From Evansella sp. LMS18 (GTDB lineage: Bacteria > Bacillota > Bacilli > Bacillales > Salisediminibacteriaceae), in contig NZ_CP093301.1 in assembly GCF_024362785.1 (NCBI RefSeq), positions 2,542,001 through 2,606,000 on the forward strand: a DNA stretch of 64,000 bases, in the 5' to 3' direction. Positions 44,303 to 53,217 of this stretch are shown here, piece after piece; the stretch's first letter is position 1; every line of letters starts with the position of its first letter. Made by a program: the position numbers and the translations under genes. The notes below the pieces were generated by a model. It worked only from the letters and a program-made list of their open reading frames with translations. It was not told the DNA's origin and searched no databases.

Positions 44303-44662
44303 ATGATAATTGGCACAGGTTTGGACATTGTGGAAATCTCCAGGATAAAAGCGCTATACAGCAGGAAGCCTGCTTTTGCGAAAAGAATCCTTACAGAAGA
44401 GGAATTCACGATTTTTGACAGGCTTCCTGAAAAAAGAAAGCTGGAGTACCTTGCAGGGAGGTTTTCCGGGAAAGAAGCTTTTGCGAAAGCTGCCGGCACG
44501 GGTATCGGCCGTGAGCTTTCCTTTCAGGATATAAAAATATTAAATGACAACAACGGAAAACCAATAATACATACAAAGTCAGCCGGAAGTGAAAAAGTGC
44601 ATATATCCATCACACATACGGCCACATTCGCGGCTGCGCAGGTAATAATAGAAACTCTGTAA
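44303..44662 (+). CDS. acpS: AcpS, holo-[acyl-carrier-protein] synthase
   Basis: 119 residues from ATG 44303 (GGAGG 8 bp upstream). Transfers 4'-phosphopantetheine from CoA to apo-ACP, essential for fatty acid synthesis. Signature IIGTGLDIVEISRI (about 2-15) with the Mg-binding Asp, and the catalytic WAxKEA-type motif seen here as GRFSGKEAFAKAAGTG (about 51-66). Trimeric cytosolic enzyme. Confidence 0.96.
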   Translation: MIIGTGLDIVEISRIKALYSRKPAFAKRILTEEEFTIFDRLPEKRKLEYLAGRFSGKEAFAKAAGTGIGRELSFQDIKILNDNNGKPIIHTKSAGSEKVHISITHTATFAAAQVIIETL

Positions 44663-44750
44663 AAACAGGTTTTTTTCTGCTTGTCAGGCTGGTCTGCATA
44701 ATGTGCCTGCATGTCTCATATAGTGTAATGCGGATAGGAGGGAAACTTAT

Positions 44751-46277
44751 ATGTACGTGGTGACAGGCGAAGAAATGCGCCAAATCGACCGCTATACCAT
44801 GGATGAAATCGGGCTGAAGGAAGAAACGCTAATGGAAAGTGCCGGGCAGGCTTTCTGCCGGCAGCTTGTTCCGGCACTGAACAGGAAAAGCCGGATTCTG
44901 GTATTGATTGGAACCGGGAATAACGGGGGAGATGGTTTTGTTATCTCCAGAATTTTAAAGGATGCTCAGTTTCACGCTGATGCAGTTGTCATACCTCCGG
45001 AAGAGAAGATAAGAGGTGCATCAAAGGTCCATAAACAAGTATATGAAAATGCGGGCTATAGATGGGAGCCGTATTCCGGCTGCAACAGCCTGGTTCTGGA
45101 TAATTATGACGTTATTATTGACGCCATGCTGGGAACAGGACTGGCAGGAACTCCGCGTGCTCCGTACAGGGAGTTAATCAAAGCGGTGAACGAAGCCGGT
45201 AAAAGGGTGATCGCGGTTGATATACCAAGCGGAACGCCTGCCCAGGAAGGGATGGAGTCGACCCTTAGTATTATGGCAGATGAAACCTATTCCTTTCAGG
45301 CGGCAAAAATGACAGCATACATTTACCCGGAAGCGGCCAGTTTCGGCAGGATGCGTGTACTTGATATCAGCCTTCCTGGAAAAGGGTTTTCCCATCTCCA
45401 CATTAAACGGGAATGGATAGATGCCGAAAAAGTGGCCAGTACACTTCCTGTGAGGCGAAGGGACGCCCATAAAGGAACTTCAGGAAAAGCGCTCATAATC
45501 GGAGGTGCACGTGAAATGACAGGAGCTGCTGCTCTTTCAGGGGAAGCATGTCTTCGCTCAGGTGCAGGCCTTGTTACTCTTGCGGTTCCGGAGGATATAC
45601 TCCCAGTTGTAGCGCAAAAAGTAACAGAAGCAACTTTTCATCCTTTAAAATGTGAGACAGGAGAGATAAAACCTTTTAATTTTGCCGATGAATTTTCCCG
45701 TCATGATTATGCCGGGGCGGCAATCGGGCCAGGCCTCGGCAGAAGGCATAAACATTCGATCCTTTCTTTATTGAAAGGCTTTGAAGGGCCTGTTGTGATT
45801 GATGCAGACGGCTTATTTCATTTTTCCCGGGAATTAGACGAATGGAAAAGGATGGGGAGAAAAGGCCCGGTAGTAATAACGCCGCATCCCGGAGAAATGG
45901 CCAGGCTCACCGGGATACCTGCCAGTGAAGGGGAAAAACGCCGCTTCGAACTATCAAGGAGTTTTGCCCAGGAGTTCGGGATGTATGTGGTTCTTAAAGG
46001 AGCACATACAATTGTGTCAGCACCTGATGGGCGGCAGTGGGTCAACACAACGGGGAATCCTTCTCTGGCAAAAGGCGGTTCAGGAGATGTATTGACAGGT
46101 ATTATTCTTGCGTTTCTTCTTCAGCACGAAAACACAGCAGACGCGATATGCAATGCGGTGTACGTTCATGGGAAAGCTGCTGATGAACTGGTTAAGACAC
46201 ATGATATATTAAGTGTCACAGCCACAGACATTACAGCACAGCTGCCGAAGGTGCTTTATTCTTTGCGTCGCCAGTAA
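44751..46277 (+). CDS. nnr: Bifunctional NAD(P)H-hydrate repair enzyme (epimerase + dehydratase)
   Basis: 508 residues. N-terminal NnrE epimerase domain (YjeF_N, about 1-220; LIGTGNNGGDGFV and DAMLGTGLAGTP) and C-terminal ADP-dependent NnrD dehydratase (about 235-508; AAIGPGLGR and NTTGNPSLAKGGSGDVLTG, the carbohydrate-kinase-like site). Repairs damaged NADHX/NADPHX in the cytosol. Sits between acpS and ydcC; in B. subtilis its relatives are elsewhere, so it appears inserted into this conserved region. GGAGGG ribosome site. Confidence 0.94.
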   Translation: MYVVTGEEMRQIDRYTMDEIGLKEETLMESAGQAFCRQLVPALNRKSRILVLIGTGNNGGDGFVISRILKDAQFHADAVVIPPEEKIRGASKVHKQVYENAGYRWEPYSGCNSLVLDNYDVIIDAMLGTGLAGTPRAPYRELIKAVNEAGKRVIAVDIPSGTPAQEGMESTLSIMADETYSFQAAKMTAYIYPEAASFGRMRVLDISLPGKGFSHLHIKREWIDAEKVASTLPVRRRDAHKGTSGKALIIGGAREMTGAAALSGEACLRSGAGLVTLAVPEDILPVVAQKVTEATFHPLKCETGEIKPFNFADEFSRHDYAGAAIGPGLGRRHKHSILSLLKGFEGPVVIDADGLFHFSRELDEWKRMGRKGPVVITPHPGEMARLTGIPASEGEKRRFELSRSFAQEFGMYVVLKGAHTIVSAPDGRQWVNTTGNPSLAKGGSGDVLTGIILAFLLQHENTADAICNAVYVHGKAADELVKTHDILSVTATDITAQLPKVLYSLRRQ

Positions 46278-46326
46278 CGACTATATCCCTCCTTTGTCGT
46301 CGAAATGAGACAGAGGGGTTGAGTAA

Positions 46327-47358
46327 ATGAACAGGATAATTTCCTTACTCGTAATTTTAACGGCGTTAGCGTTGTTCCTTACAGCTTGTGGAGAAAAGAG
46401 CCAGGAAGATGTAATTGAAGCACTGGATAAAACTCTTGACGAACTCACTGGCTATAAGGGTGAAGCAGAAATGACACTGCAGACAGGTGAAGAACCGCAG
46501 AAATATAATGTGGAAGTCTGGTATAAGCATCCGTCATCCTACCGGGTTGCTTTAAGCAATGAGGACAATGAGCCCAGCCAGATCATTCTCAGAAATGAAG
46601 AGGGAGTGTTTGTTCTTACGCCGGCCTTAAACAAAAGCTTCCGTTTCCAAAGCGACTGGCCGGAAAATAACAGTCAGGTTTACCTGTATGATTCCCTCGT
46701 AAACGATATTCTCATGGATCCTGAACGTTCTTTCTCCGCTACAGAGGACCATTATGTGTTCCAGACAAATACAAGCTACACCAATAAAAATTTAAACCAG
46801 CAGGAGATCCTCCTGAATAAAAAGGACCTTACTCCCGCCTCTGTTAAGATTATGGACGTTGACCTGAAAGTGCTGGTGGAATTGAAGTTCACTGATTTTG
46901 AAATGAACGCGGAATTTAATGATGGCGACTTTGATATGGACAGGAACATGACGCATGCCCAGCTCAACTCAGATGTCCCGGCATTGGCAGAAGGCAGTGA
47001 AGAAGACTCTTTAACGGTTTACTACCCACTCTATGTGCCGGATGGAACGGGGTATCCGGAAACCTCAGACCTTGAATCAGAGAATGGCAGGAGAGTCATG
47101 ATCAGCTATGAAGGGGAGCAGCCTTTTACTCTCGTTCAGCAGAAAAGTATAGTGGTGGAAGCAAGTACTCCGATGAATATTTCCAGAGGTGAGCCGGTGG
47201 ACCTTGGCTTCACTTACGGGGCGATTACAAAAGAAGGGGATACTACCACCCTGTCGTGGACATATGAAGGGAATGACTTTTTCCTTGCATCAAAACACTT
47301 AAGCGATGAAGATATGGCGGCCGTGGCAAAAAGCGTTTATGGAACTGAAGAAAAGTAG
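46327..47358 (+). CDS. YdcC-like lipoprotein (LolA/outer-membrane carrier fold)
   Basis: 343 residues, lipobox LTACGEK (Cys about 21). The mature part has a LolA-like beta-barrel half (about 40-220; YNVEVWYKHPSSYRVAL, IILRNEEGVFVLTPALNKSF, LLNKKDLTPASVKIMD) and a C-terminal sporulation-protein domain (about 225-343). B. subtilis YdcC, at the same position upstream of alr, is a sporulation-linked lipoprotein. The exact role is unclear. Starts 49 bp after nnr. Confidence 0.85.
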   Translation: MNRIISLLVILTALALFLTACGEKSQEDVIEALDKTLDELTGYKGEAEMTLQTGEEPQKYNVEVWYKHPSSYRVALSNEDNEPSQIILRNEEGVFVLTPALNKSFRFQSDWPENNSQVYLYDSLVNDILMDPERSFSATEDHYVFQTNTSYTNKNLNQQEILLNKKDLTPASVKIMDVDLKVLVELKFTDFEMNAEFNDGDFDMDRNMTHAQLNSDVPALAEGSEEDSLTVYYPLYVPDGTGYPETSDLESENGRRVMISYEGEQPFTLVQQKSIVVEASTPMNISRGEPVDLGFTYGAITKEGDTTTLSWTYEGNDFFLASKHLSDEDMAAVAKSVYGTEEK

Positions 47359-47364
47359 CAGAGT

Positions 47365-47408
47365 GACAGGCTCATGAAAACATTGATTTGTTATGAGCCT
47401 GTTTTTTT
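47365..47408 (+). terminator. Terminator of the acpS-nnr-ydcC unit
   Basis: ACAGGCTCAT, loop, ATGAGCCTGT, seven T. Confidence 0.9.
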
Positions 47409-47444
47409 ATATGGCTTTTTCCCGGGGCATAAATGGAGCGTATT

Positions 47445-47720
47445 CGTTCCCTCAGCAGAAGGAATCGCTCTGCTCAGGGAATGAAAGAAGTGTATTCGTT
47501 CCCTCAGCAGTGGAATCGCTTTGCTCAGGGAACGAAAGAGGTGTATTCGTTCCCTCAGCAGAAGGAATCGCTTCGCTCAGGGAATGAAAGAGGTGTATTC
47601 GTTCCCTCAGCAGAAGGAATCGCTCCGCTCAGGGAATGAAAGAGGTGTATTCGTTCCCTCAGCAGTGGAATCGCTTCGCTCAGGGAATGAAAGAAGCCTA
47701 TTCGTTCCCTCAGCAAGAGT
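47445..47720. repeat. Tandem array 5: six copies of a 51-52-bp hairpin unit
   Basis: Units (CGTTCCCTCAGCAG) start at 47445, 47497, 47548, 47600, 47652 and 47703. Each has arms TTCCCTcAGCAG and CTGCTcAGGGAA (one mismatch) that fold on each other. It begins 37 bp after a terminator. ORFs in it are artefacts of the repeat. Confidence 0.93.
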
Positions 47721-47903
47721 AACTCTGTTTCTCAGGAGATGAAACAAAGCAAGAAATACTTCCGGAGCAAGAAAGAGGAAAGGGCTTCCATTTCCATTAA
47801 AACTAAAGCTTTTCCTCCAAATACGCCAATTGACATAACTATAAATCCAAATGATAATAATAACAGCGCAAAAATGGAACAGACAGAGACGGAGGGTCAC
47901 AAC

Positions 47904-49070
47904 ATGGAAGAATCCCTTGGGTTTTACAGGGATACCTGGGCAGAAGTTAATTTAAATGCGATACAAAATAATGTAGTTAACCTAAAAAAACACTTGCCGG
48001 ATGAAGTGGGGATAATGGCGATAGTTAAAGCAAATGGATATGGCCATGGGGCAGAGGACGTGGCGAAAACAGCCCTGGAAGCAGGAGCTGGTTCCCTTGG
48101 TGTCGCCATACTTGATGAGGCTTTAGAGCTGAGGGATAAAGGGATTACTGCTCCACTGCTTGTAATGGGATATGTAAAGCCTGAATACGCAGCTCTTGCG
48201 GCCGAAAGAAACATTACCCTGACAGTATTCCAGAAAGAGTGGGTGGAAAAAGCGGTCAGCTGTCTCGAAAGTCGGACCGGTCAGCTTAAATGCCATATAA
48301 AAGTTGATACAGGGATGGGAAGGCTTGGTATAAGGACCAGGGAAGAAGGAAAAGCTTTAATAAACAGTCTGGAAAAGTATGATCATATTTATATAGAAGG
48401 AATCTATACCCATTTTGCAACCGCAGATGAAACAGATTCAGAGTATTTTCAGCAGCAACAGAAAAGATTCGAGGAGATGCTCAGTTTCTTTGAAAAGGAG
48501 CTGGGGAGTGATATTCCTGTAAAACATTGCGGAAACAGTGCAACTGCCCTTCGTTTTGCAGACCGTTGTTTTAACATGGTTCGTTTTGGTATTTCCATGT
48601 ACGGGCTCTCACCGTCAGAGGAGATAACCCCTCTTCTTCCTTTTGAACTGGATGAAGCGTTTTCCCTGCACAGCAGCATAACTCATGTTAAACAGCTTCC
48701 GGAAGGAGAAGGGATCAGTTACGGCGCAACCTATAAAACAAAGGAAGATGAAATTGTAGGGACGATTCCGATTGGATATGCTGATGGCTGGATTCGCAAG
48801 AACAGCCCGGGATCCGTTCTGGTAAACGGGGAAAGGGTGCCTGTAATAGGAAGAATTTGCATGGATCAGATGATGGTTTCCCTGAAAACTCCTGTGGAAA
48901 CAGGGACGAAGGTAACTCTTATTGGACGCCAGGGGCATGAATATATCCCGGTAAGCGAAGTCGCTGCCAGACTCGAGACAATTAACTATGAAATCCCATG
49001 CATGATAACCTCCCGTGTGCCGAGAGTTATCATGAAAGATGATGAAGTAAAGCGGGTTATAAAAGTGTAG
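47904..49070 (+). CDS. alr: Alanine racemase
   Basis: 388 residues from ATG 47904 (GGAGGG 8 bp upstream); upstream in-frame codons lie in low-conservation spacer and the repeat edge. PLP lysine in VKANGYGHG (Lys 42), catalytic Tyr in GISYGATY (about 270), CMDQMM motif (about 315). Makes D-alanine for peptidoglycan, and cross-linked spore cortex. Same position as in B. subtilis, before ndoAI. Confidence 0.96.
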   Translation: MEESLGFYRDTWAEVNLNAIQNNVVNLKKHLPDEVGIMAIVKANGYGHGAEDVAKTALEAGAGSLGVAILDEALELRDKGITAPLLVMGYVKPEYAALAAERNITLTVFQKEWVEKAVSCLESRTGQLKCHIKVDTGMGRLGIRTREEGKALINSLEKYDHIYIEGIYTHFATADETDSEYFQQQQKRFEEMLSFFEKELGSDIPVKHCGNSATALRFADRCFNMVRFGISMYGLSPSEEITPLLPFELDEAFSLHSSITHVKQLPEGEGISYGATYKTKEDEIVGTIPIGYADGWIRKNSPGSVLVNGERVPVIGRICMDQMMVSLKTPVETGTKVTLIGRQGHEYIPVSEVAARLETINYEIPCMITSRVPRVIMKDDEVKRVIKV

Positions 49071-49242
49071 ATACAGAGAATCGCCACTTCTGTCATTATT
49101 CTCCCCATATGTAGTCCTGTAAATGGGGGGACTGGCCGGCAGGAAGAGTATTGGACTGATAAATTTATAACTTTTTTTAAAAAATAAAGAGGATTTCTGA
49201 GGTTTTTGGCGAAAAAATTAAAAGGGATTAACAAATGACGCT

Positions 49243-49271
49243 TTGCAATCAGTGTAAACTGGTGTTATGAT
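49243..49271 (+). promoter_or_regulatory. Predicted sigma-A promoter of ndoAI-ndoA
   Basis: TTGCAA (49243-49248), 17 bp, TATGAT (49266-49271). Confidence 0.6.
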
Positions 49272-49324
49272 TAAGTAGGATTATTAAAAAAACGGTTGAT
49301 GATGCTGCGCTGGAGGTGTTTTTT

Positions 49325-49603
49325 GTGTCTGAAGAGAACACAAAAAAAATAATGGTGAGCTTACCACAACATTTGGTAAACGAATTAGATGGTTTGTTGG
49401 AACAACAAAACATTAATCGGAACGAAGTAATTCACCAGGCAACTAAGATGTACTTGAAAGAGCAGAAGAAACAACAAATTCGTGAAACGATGCAACAGGG
49501 CTACATGGAGATGGCAAAAATCAATTTGAACATTGCGACGGAAGCCTTTCTAGCTGAGGAGGAAGCCGAGAACACGTTGGATCGCTTAGTTAGTGGGGTG
49601 TAA
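49325..49603 (+). CDS. ndoAI: NdoAI (EndoAI), antitoxin of the NdoA/MazF toxin
   Basis: 92 residues from GTG 49325 behind GGAGGTG. Ribbon-helix-helix protein ([37 protein letters not shown], about 8-45) with the conserved tail [37 protein letters not shown] that binds and blocks the toxin. Matches the B. subtilis EndoAI pattern. The ndoA toxin starts 5 bp after the stop. Confidence 0.95.
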   Translation: MSEENTKKIMVSLPQHLVNELDGLLEQQNINRNEVIHQATKMYLKEQKKQQIRETMQQGYMEMAKINLNIATEAFLAEEEAENTLDRLVSGV

Positions 49604-49607
49604 GTTA

Positions 49608-49958
49608 TTGATTGTAAAACGCGGTGACGTTTATTTCGCGGACCTATCACCCGTTGTCGGATCTGAACAAGGCGGGATCCGGCCAGTATTAATCATACAG
49701 AACGATATCGGTAATCGTTTCAGCCCAACGGTCATTGTGGCTGCGATAACAGCCCAGATCCAGAAAGCGAAGCTCCCGACGCATGTTGAGATTAATGCTA
49801 AGCGGTATGGGTTTGATCGCGATTCTGTGATTTTGCTCGAACAGGTGCGGACGATCGATAAACAGCGTCTCACAGATAAGATTACGCATTTAGATGACGA
49901 TATGATGACAAGAGTAAATGATGCTTTAATGATCAGTTTAGGTTTAATTGATTTTTAG
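49608..49958 (+). CDS. ndoA: NdoA (EndoA/MazF), mRNA interferase toxin
   Basis: 116 residues from TTG 49608 (B. subtilis NdoA is also 116). MazF fold: [31 protein letters not shown] with the catalytic Arg and the following [31 protein letters not shown]. Cuts RNA at UACAU-type sites (family knowledge). Blocked by NdoAI; linked to the stress module downstream. Confidence 0.96.
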   Translation: MIVKRGDVYFADLSPVVGSEQGGIRPVLIIQNDIGNRFSPTVIVAAITAQIQKAKLPTHVEINAKRYGFDRDSVILLEQVRTIDKQRLTDKITHLDDDMMTRVNDALMISLGLIDF

Positions 49959-49971
49959 AGGAGTCTGATTA

Positions 49972-49999
49972 AAAGTTGCTATATACTAGCAGCTTTTTT
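49972..49999 (+). terminator. Terminator after ndoA
   Basis: AAAGTTGCT, loop, AGCAGCTTT, T-rich. Confidence 0.75.
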
Positions 50000-50124
50000 T
50001 ATTTGTACTATTTATCTTTCCCTGGTATATGAAGCTGTTAAACCCTTCTGGATAAACGCATTTCAGGTTTGAAAGCCGGCGAAATGGTTAATGAGGCATA
50101 TAACTACTGGAAAGGAGTGTTTGG

Positions 50125-51255
50125 ATGAAGGCTTTGACATACCAGGGAAAAGAAAAGCTGGAAGTTAAAAATATGGACGACCCGAAGATAGAGACCGGAG
50201 ATGATATGATTGTCCGGATTACTGCTACTGGCATTTGCGGGTCAGACCTGCATCTGTATAAAAAAACGATACCGCTTGACGAAGATTACATCATAGGCCA
50301 CGAACCAATGGGAATAGTTGAGGAAGTGGGCTCAAATGTTAAAAATGTCAAAAAAGGCGACAGAGTGGTTATCCCTTTTAACGTAAGCTGCGGCCAGTGT
50401 TTCTTTTGTAATAACCAGATGGAAAGCCAGTGCGATAACTCCAACCCTCATGCGGATACAGGCGGGCTTTTCGGCTATTCGAAGCAGTTTGGGAACTACC
50501 CGGGAGGACAGGCGGAGTTCTTAAGGGTTCCATACGCTGATTTCATGGCTTTCGTAGTGCCGGAGAGCAGTGAGCTTGATGACGAAAGCGTTCTGTTCCT
50601 CTCGGATGTGATACCTACAGCATACTGGAGTGTGGAACACAGCGGTGTGAAAAAAGGAGATACTGTACTCGTTCTTGGCTCAGGCCCGATTGGGTTAATG
50701 GTCCAGAAGTTCGCATGGCTGAAAGGGGCAGAACGGGTAATTACAGTAGATCACGTGCCGCACAGGCTCGACCACGCTAAGAAAACAAATAATGTTGAGA
50801 TTTATAATTTTGAAGAAGAAGATGAATTAGGCAAAATGCTCCATGAATCAACAGAAGGCGGAGCAGATGTAGTAATAGACTGTGTGGGTATGGACGGAAA
50901 AGTTCCTCCGAAGGAAAAGGTGAAAGATATCTTTGGGCAGAAAGGGACAATCGATCCGATAATTATGGCTGCAGAGGCAGTAAGGAAGTTCGGAACGGTG
51001 CAGCTTACAGGTGTTTATGGTGCTCCGGCGAATCTGTTCCCTCTCGGGGATTTCTTTTCCAGGAACGTACAGCTGAAAATGGGACAGGCTCCAGTAATAC
51101 ACCTCATGCCAAAGCTGTATGACATGGTTGAGAACAAGGAGTTTGACCCAACTGACATTATCACTCACAGAATGAGCCTTGACGAAGGGCCGGATGCCTA
51201 TAAGATTTTTGATGAAAAATCCGACGGCAATATAAAAGCGATTTTAAAACCATAA
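50125..51255 (+). CDS. Zinc-dependent alcohol dehydrogenase (glutathione-independent formaldehyde dehydrogenase-like)
   Basis: 376 residues, MDR family. Catalytic zinc ligands Cys in ATGICGSDLHL (about 35-45), His in IIGHEPMG (about 60) and a Cys/structural Zn cluster CGQCFFCNNQMESQC (about 89-103). NAD-binding GSGPIGLM (about 188-195). Resembles the FdhA/AdhB-like branch acting on formaldehyde or simple alcohols. Inserted between ndoA and rsbR, with element B touching its stop codon. GGAGTG ribosome site. Confidence 0.9.
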   Translation: MKALTYQGKEKLEVKNMDDPKIETGDDMIVRITATGICGSDLHLYKKTIPLDEDYIIGHEPMGIVEEVGSNVKNVKKGDRVVIPFNVSCGQCFFCNNQMESQCDNSNPHADTGGLFGYSKQFGNYPGGQAEFLRVPYADFMAFVVPESSELDDESVLFLSDVIPTAYWSVEHSGVKKGDTVLVLGSGPIGLMVQKFAWLKGAERVITVDHVPHRLDHAKKTNNVEIYNFEEEDELGKMLHESTEGGADVVIDCVGMDGKVPPKEKVKDIFGQKGTIDPIIMAAEAVRKFGTVQLTGVYGAPANLFPLGDFFSRNVQLKMGQAPVIHLMPKLYDMVENKEFDPTDIITHRMSLDEGPDAYKIFDEKSDGNIKAILKP

Positions 51256-51380
51256 AGTGAACCTTCAATCAGGGGGGTTATTAATCCCTCTGATTGTTAG
51301 TGGAACCAATCGGGATGTTAGCGTCCGTTAAACATCTTCGCTTCCACTCCTGTTTTGAGGCGGGAGTTTTACGGACGGTT
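51253..51380 (-). repeat. Element B, copy 4 (reverse, complete)
   Basis: Read on the minus strand: CCGTCCGT / ACGGACG outer stem, core ACATCCCGATTGGTTC, hairpin CAATCAG-AGGG-loop-CCCC-CTGATTG, end GGTTCACTTTA, whose last bases overlap the stop codon of the dehydrogenase gene. Confidence 0.9.
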
Positions 51381-51529
51381 ACATCTGGATAAACAAAAGT
51401 CTGAGGAAAAGGAAGGGGACAGCCTCTTCCTTTTTTCGTGCAGGCCCTATCCGTGACATGAAAACACATAAAATTTAACAAAAATCGGGGTATTGTAAAA
51501 GAATCATTTATGTTATTTAACACATTGAT

Positions 51530-51558
51530 TGCATTAAACAGAAATCAGTGAAATAATA
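51530..51558 (+). promoter_or_regulatory. Possible sigma-A promoter of the rsb operon
   Basis: TTGCAT (51530-51535), 17 bp, AATAAT (51553-51558), about 35 bp before rsbRA. Confidence 0.4.
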
Positions 51559-51593
51559 AGATTAATATTGTTTTAAATTGGGGGAACGGATTG

Positions 51594-52427
51594 ATGAACT
51601 CAGCGATACGCAATACTATCCTTGAAAATAAGGAAACGATTATTGACAAATGGCTGTCTGAGATTGCGAAGTTTAAAAATGACAATCAGCTGCAAAGTAT
51701 TACAGACACCACCTATGAGAACACAAACCGTGAATTTGTGGATAAACTTTTCACAACAGTACAGAATGGCCATCAGGAGAATGTGGATGAAGGCCTGGTG
51801 CTGTTCACAGAAAGACTGATCCAGCTGGGCTGGCCGTTAAATTACATAACACGGGGTCTCCAGGAGTTCAGGAAAATTACTGTAGATACTTTGTCCAGGC
51901 AGGAAGAGGCTGGGGATAACAGCTATAGTATCGAGGTATACAAAGAAATTGAAGACTGGATTGACAGGATAGTTAATGTTCTCGTAAACGAGTATTCAGG
52001 CTCCTGGGAAAACACGGTTTTTCTTCAGAAAATGGCATTGAAAGAACTGTCAGCTCCGCTTATCCCCGTATTTGATAAGATAAGTGTCATGCCATTAGTA
52101 GGAACGATTGATACAGAGAGGGCAAAGCTCATCATGGAAAATCTCCTTGAAGGAGTTATCGAGCACCGGGCCCAGGTTGTTCTCATCGACATTACAGGGG
52201 TGCCTGTTGTCGATACGATGGTAGCCCATCATATTATACAGGCATCTGAAGCAGTAAGGCTTGTTGGCGCACAGTGCATACTGGTGGGGATCAGGCCTGA
52301 AATTGCACAAACAATCGTTAACTTGGGAATAGATCTGAGTAATTTCCCTACGAAAAGCTCGCTTAAGAAAGGGATGGAATCAGCACTTGAACTGACTAAG
52401 CGGGAGATCGTGGACTTAGAGGATTAA
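51594..52427 (+). CDS. rsbRA: RsbRA, stressosome co-antagonist
   Basis: 277 residues. N-terminal globin-like sensor domain (about 1-140), C-terminal STAS domain (about 150-265) with the two Thr phosphorylated by RsbT: one in VGTIDTER and the other in VPVVDTMVAHH. Forms the large RsbR/RsbS/RsbT stressosome that senses physical stress. GGGGGAA ribosome site before ATG. First of eight genes in rsbRA-S-T-U-V-W-sigB-X. Confidence 0.95.
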   Translation: MNSAIRNTILENKETIIDKWLSEIAKFKNDNQLQSITDTTYENTNREFVDKLFTTVQNGHQENVDEGLVLFTERLIQLGWPLNYITRGLQEFRKITVDTLSRQEEAGDNSYSIEVYKEIEDWIDRIVNVLVNEYSGSWENTVFLQKMALKELSAPLIPVFDKISVMPLVGTIDTERAKLIMENLLEGVIEHRAQVVLIDITGVPVVDTMVAHHIIQASEAVRLVGAQCILVGIRPEIAQTIVNLGIDLSNFPTKSSLKKGMESALELTKREIVDLED

Positions 52428-52442
52428 AGGAGGTAGTGGGTT

Positions 52443-52799
52443 TTGCGAATACCTATACTAAAGCTGCATGACTATTTATTGATTTCAGTCCAGGTGGAAC
52501 TGGACGACCAGACTGCCCTCCAGTTCCAGGAAGATGTACTTGGAAAAATACATGAAGAAGGTTCTCGGGGAGTTGTCATCGACCTCACATCCGTAGAGAT
52601 GATAGACTCTTTCATCGCCAAAGTATTAGGTGATGTGGTAGATATGTCCAATTTAATGGGTGCTAAAGTAGTCTTGACAGGCATACAGCCAGCAGTAGCA
52701 ATCACTTTGATCGATATGGGGATTGTACTGGACAGCGTACCTACTGCGTTGGATTTAGAGCAAGGGTTGGAGAGACTCCAGCTAGAATTGGAGGGTTGA
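52443..52799 (+). CDS. rsbS: RsbS, stressosome STAS protein
   Basis: 118 residues, TTG start after AAGGAGG. STAS domain with the RsbT-phosphorylated Ser 56 in [14 protein letters not shown]. Holds RsbT in the stressosome until phosphorylated. Overlaps rsbT at the 3' end. Confidence 0.96.
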   Translation: MRIPILKLHDYLLISVQVELDDQTALQFQEDVLGKIHEEGSRGVVIDLTSVEMIDSFIAKVLGDVVDMSNLMGAKVVLTGIQPAVAITLIDMGIVLDSVPTALDLEQGLERLQLELEG

Positions 52800-53203
52800 T
52801 GATGCAAGTCCAAACCCATGTAGACATACACAGCGAGTGGGGAATCGTTGCTGCAAGGCAGGCAGGGCGGAAGCTCGCGCGTGAGATCGGGTTTGGTTCC
52901 GTGGACCAAGCGAGAATCACAACTGCGATTTCAGAACTTGCAAGGAATATTTATTTATATGCAAATAAAGGGCAAATATATATTGAGGAAGTAGTCAATT
53001 CAGGAAAACGCGGCATTAAAATCGTAGCAAAAGACCAGGGACCTGGCATTAAAGATATCCGGAAAGTGATGGAAGACGGGTATACAACATCCGGCGGGCT
53101 GGGAGCAGGGCTTCCGGGGGTTAAGAGATTAATGGATGAATTTACAATTGATTCTGAATTAAACAATGGCACCACGATTACATCCGTTAAGTGGCTCCGT
53201 TAG
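52799..53203 (+). CDS. rsbT: RsbT, stressosome kinase and RsbU activator
   Basis: About 134 residues. GHKL ATPase fold: ISELARNIYLYA (about 44-55, N-box), DQGPGI (about 78-83) and GGLGAGLPGVKRLMDEF (G-box). Phosphorylates RsbR and RsbS under stress, then leaves to switch on RsbU. Start is ATG 52799 or 52802 after GGAGGG. Confidence 0.95.
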   Translation: MMQVQTHVDIHSEWGIVAARQAGRKLAREIGFGSVDQARITTAISELARNIYLYANKGQIYIEEVVNSGKRGIKIVAKDQGPGIKDIRKVMEDGYTTSGGLGAGLPGVKRLMDEFTIDSELNNGTTITSVKWLR

Positions 53204-53217
53204 GGAGGTGTGATTAT

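Noticed and set aside
47393-47742. Overlapping ORFs of 64-73 aa rich in VFVPSAEG repeats
   Set aside because: They are translations of array 5 in three frames, with no ribosome sites.
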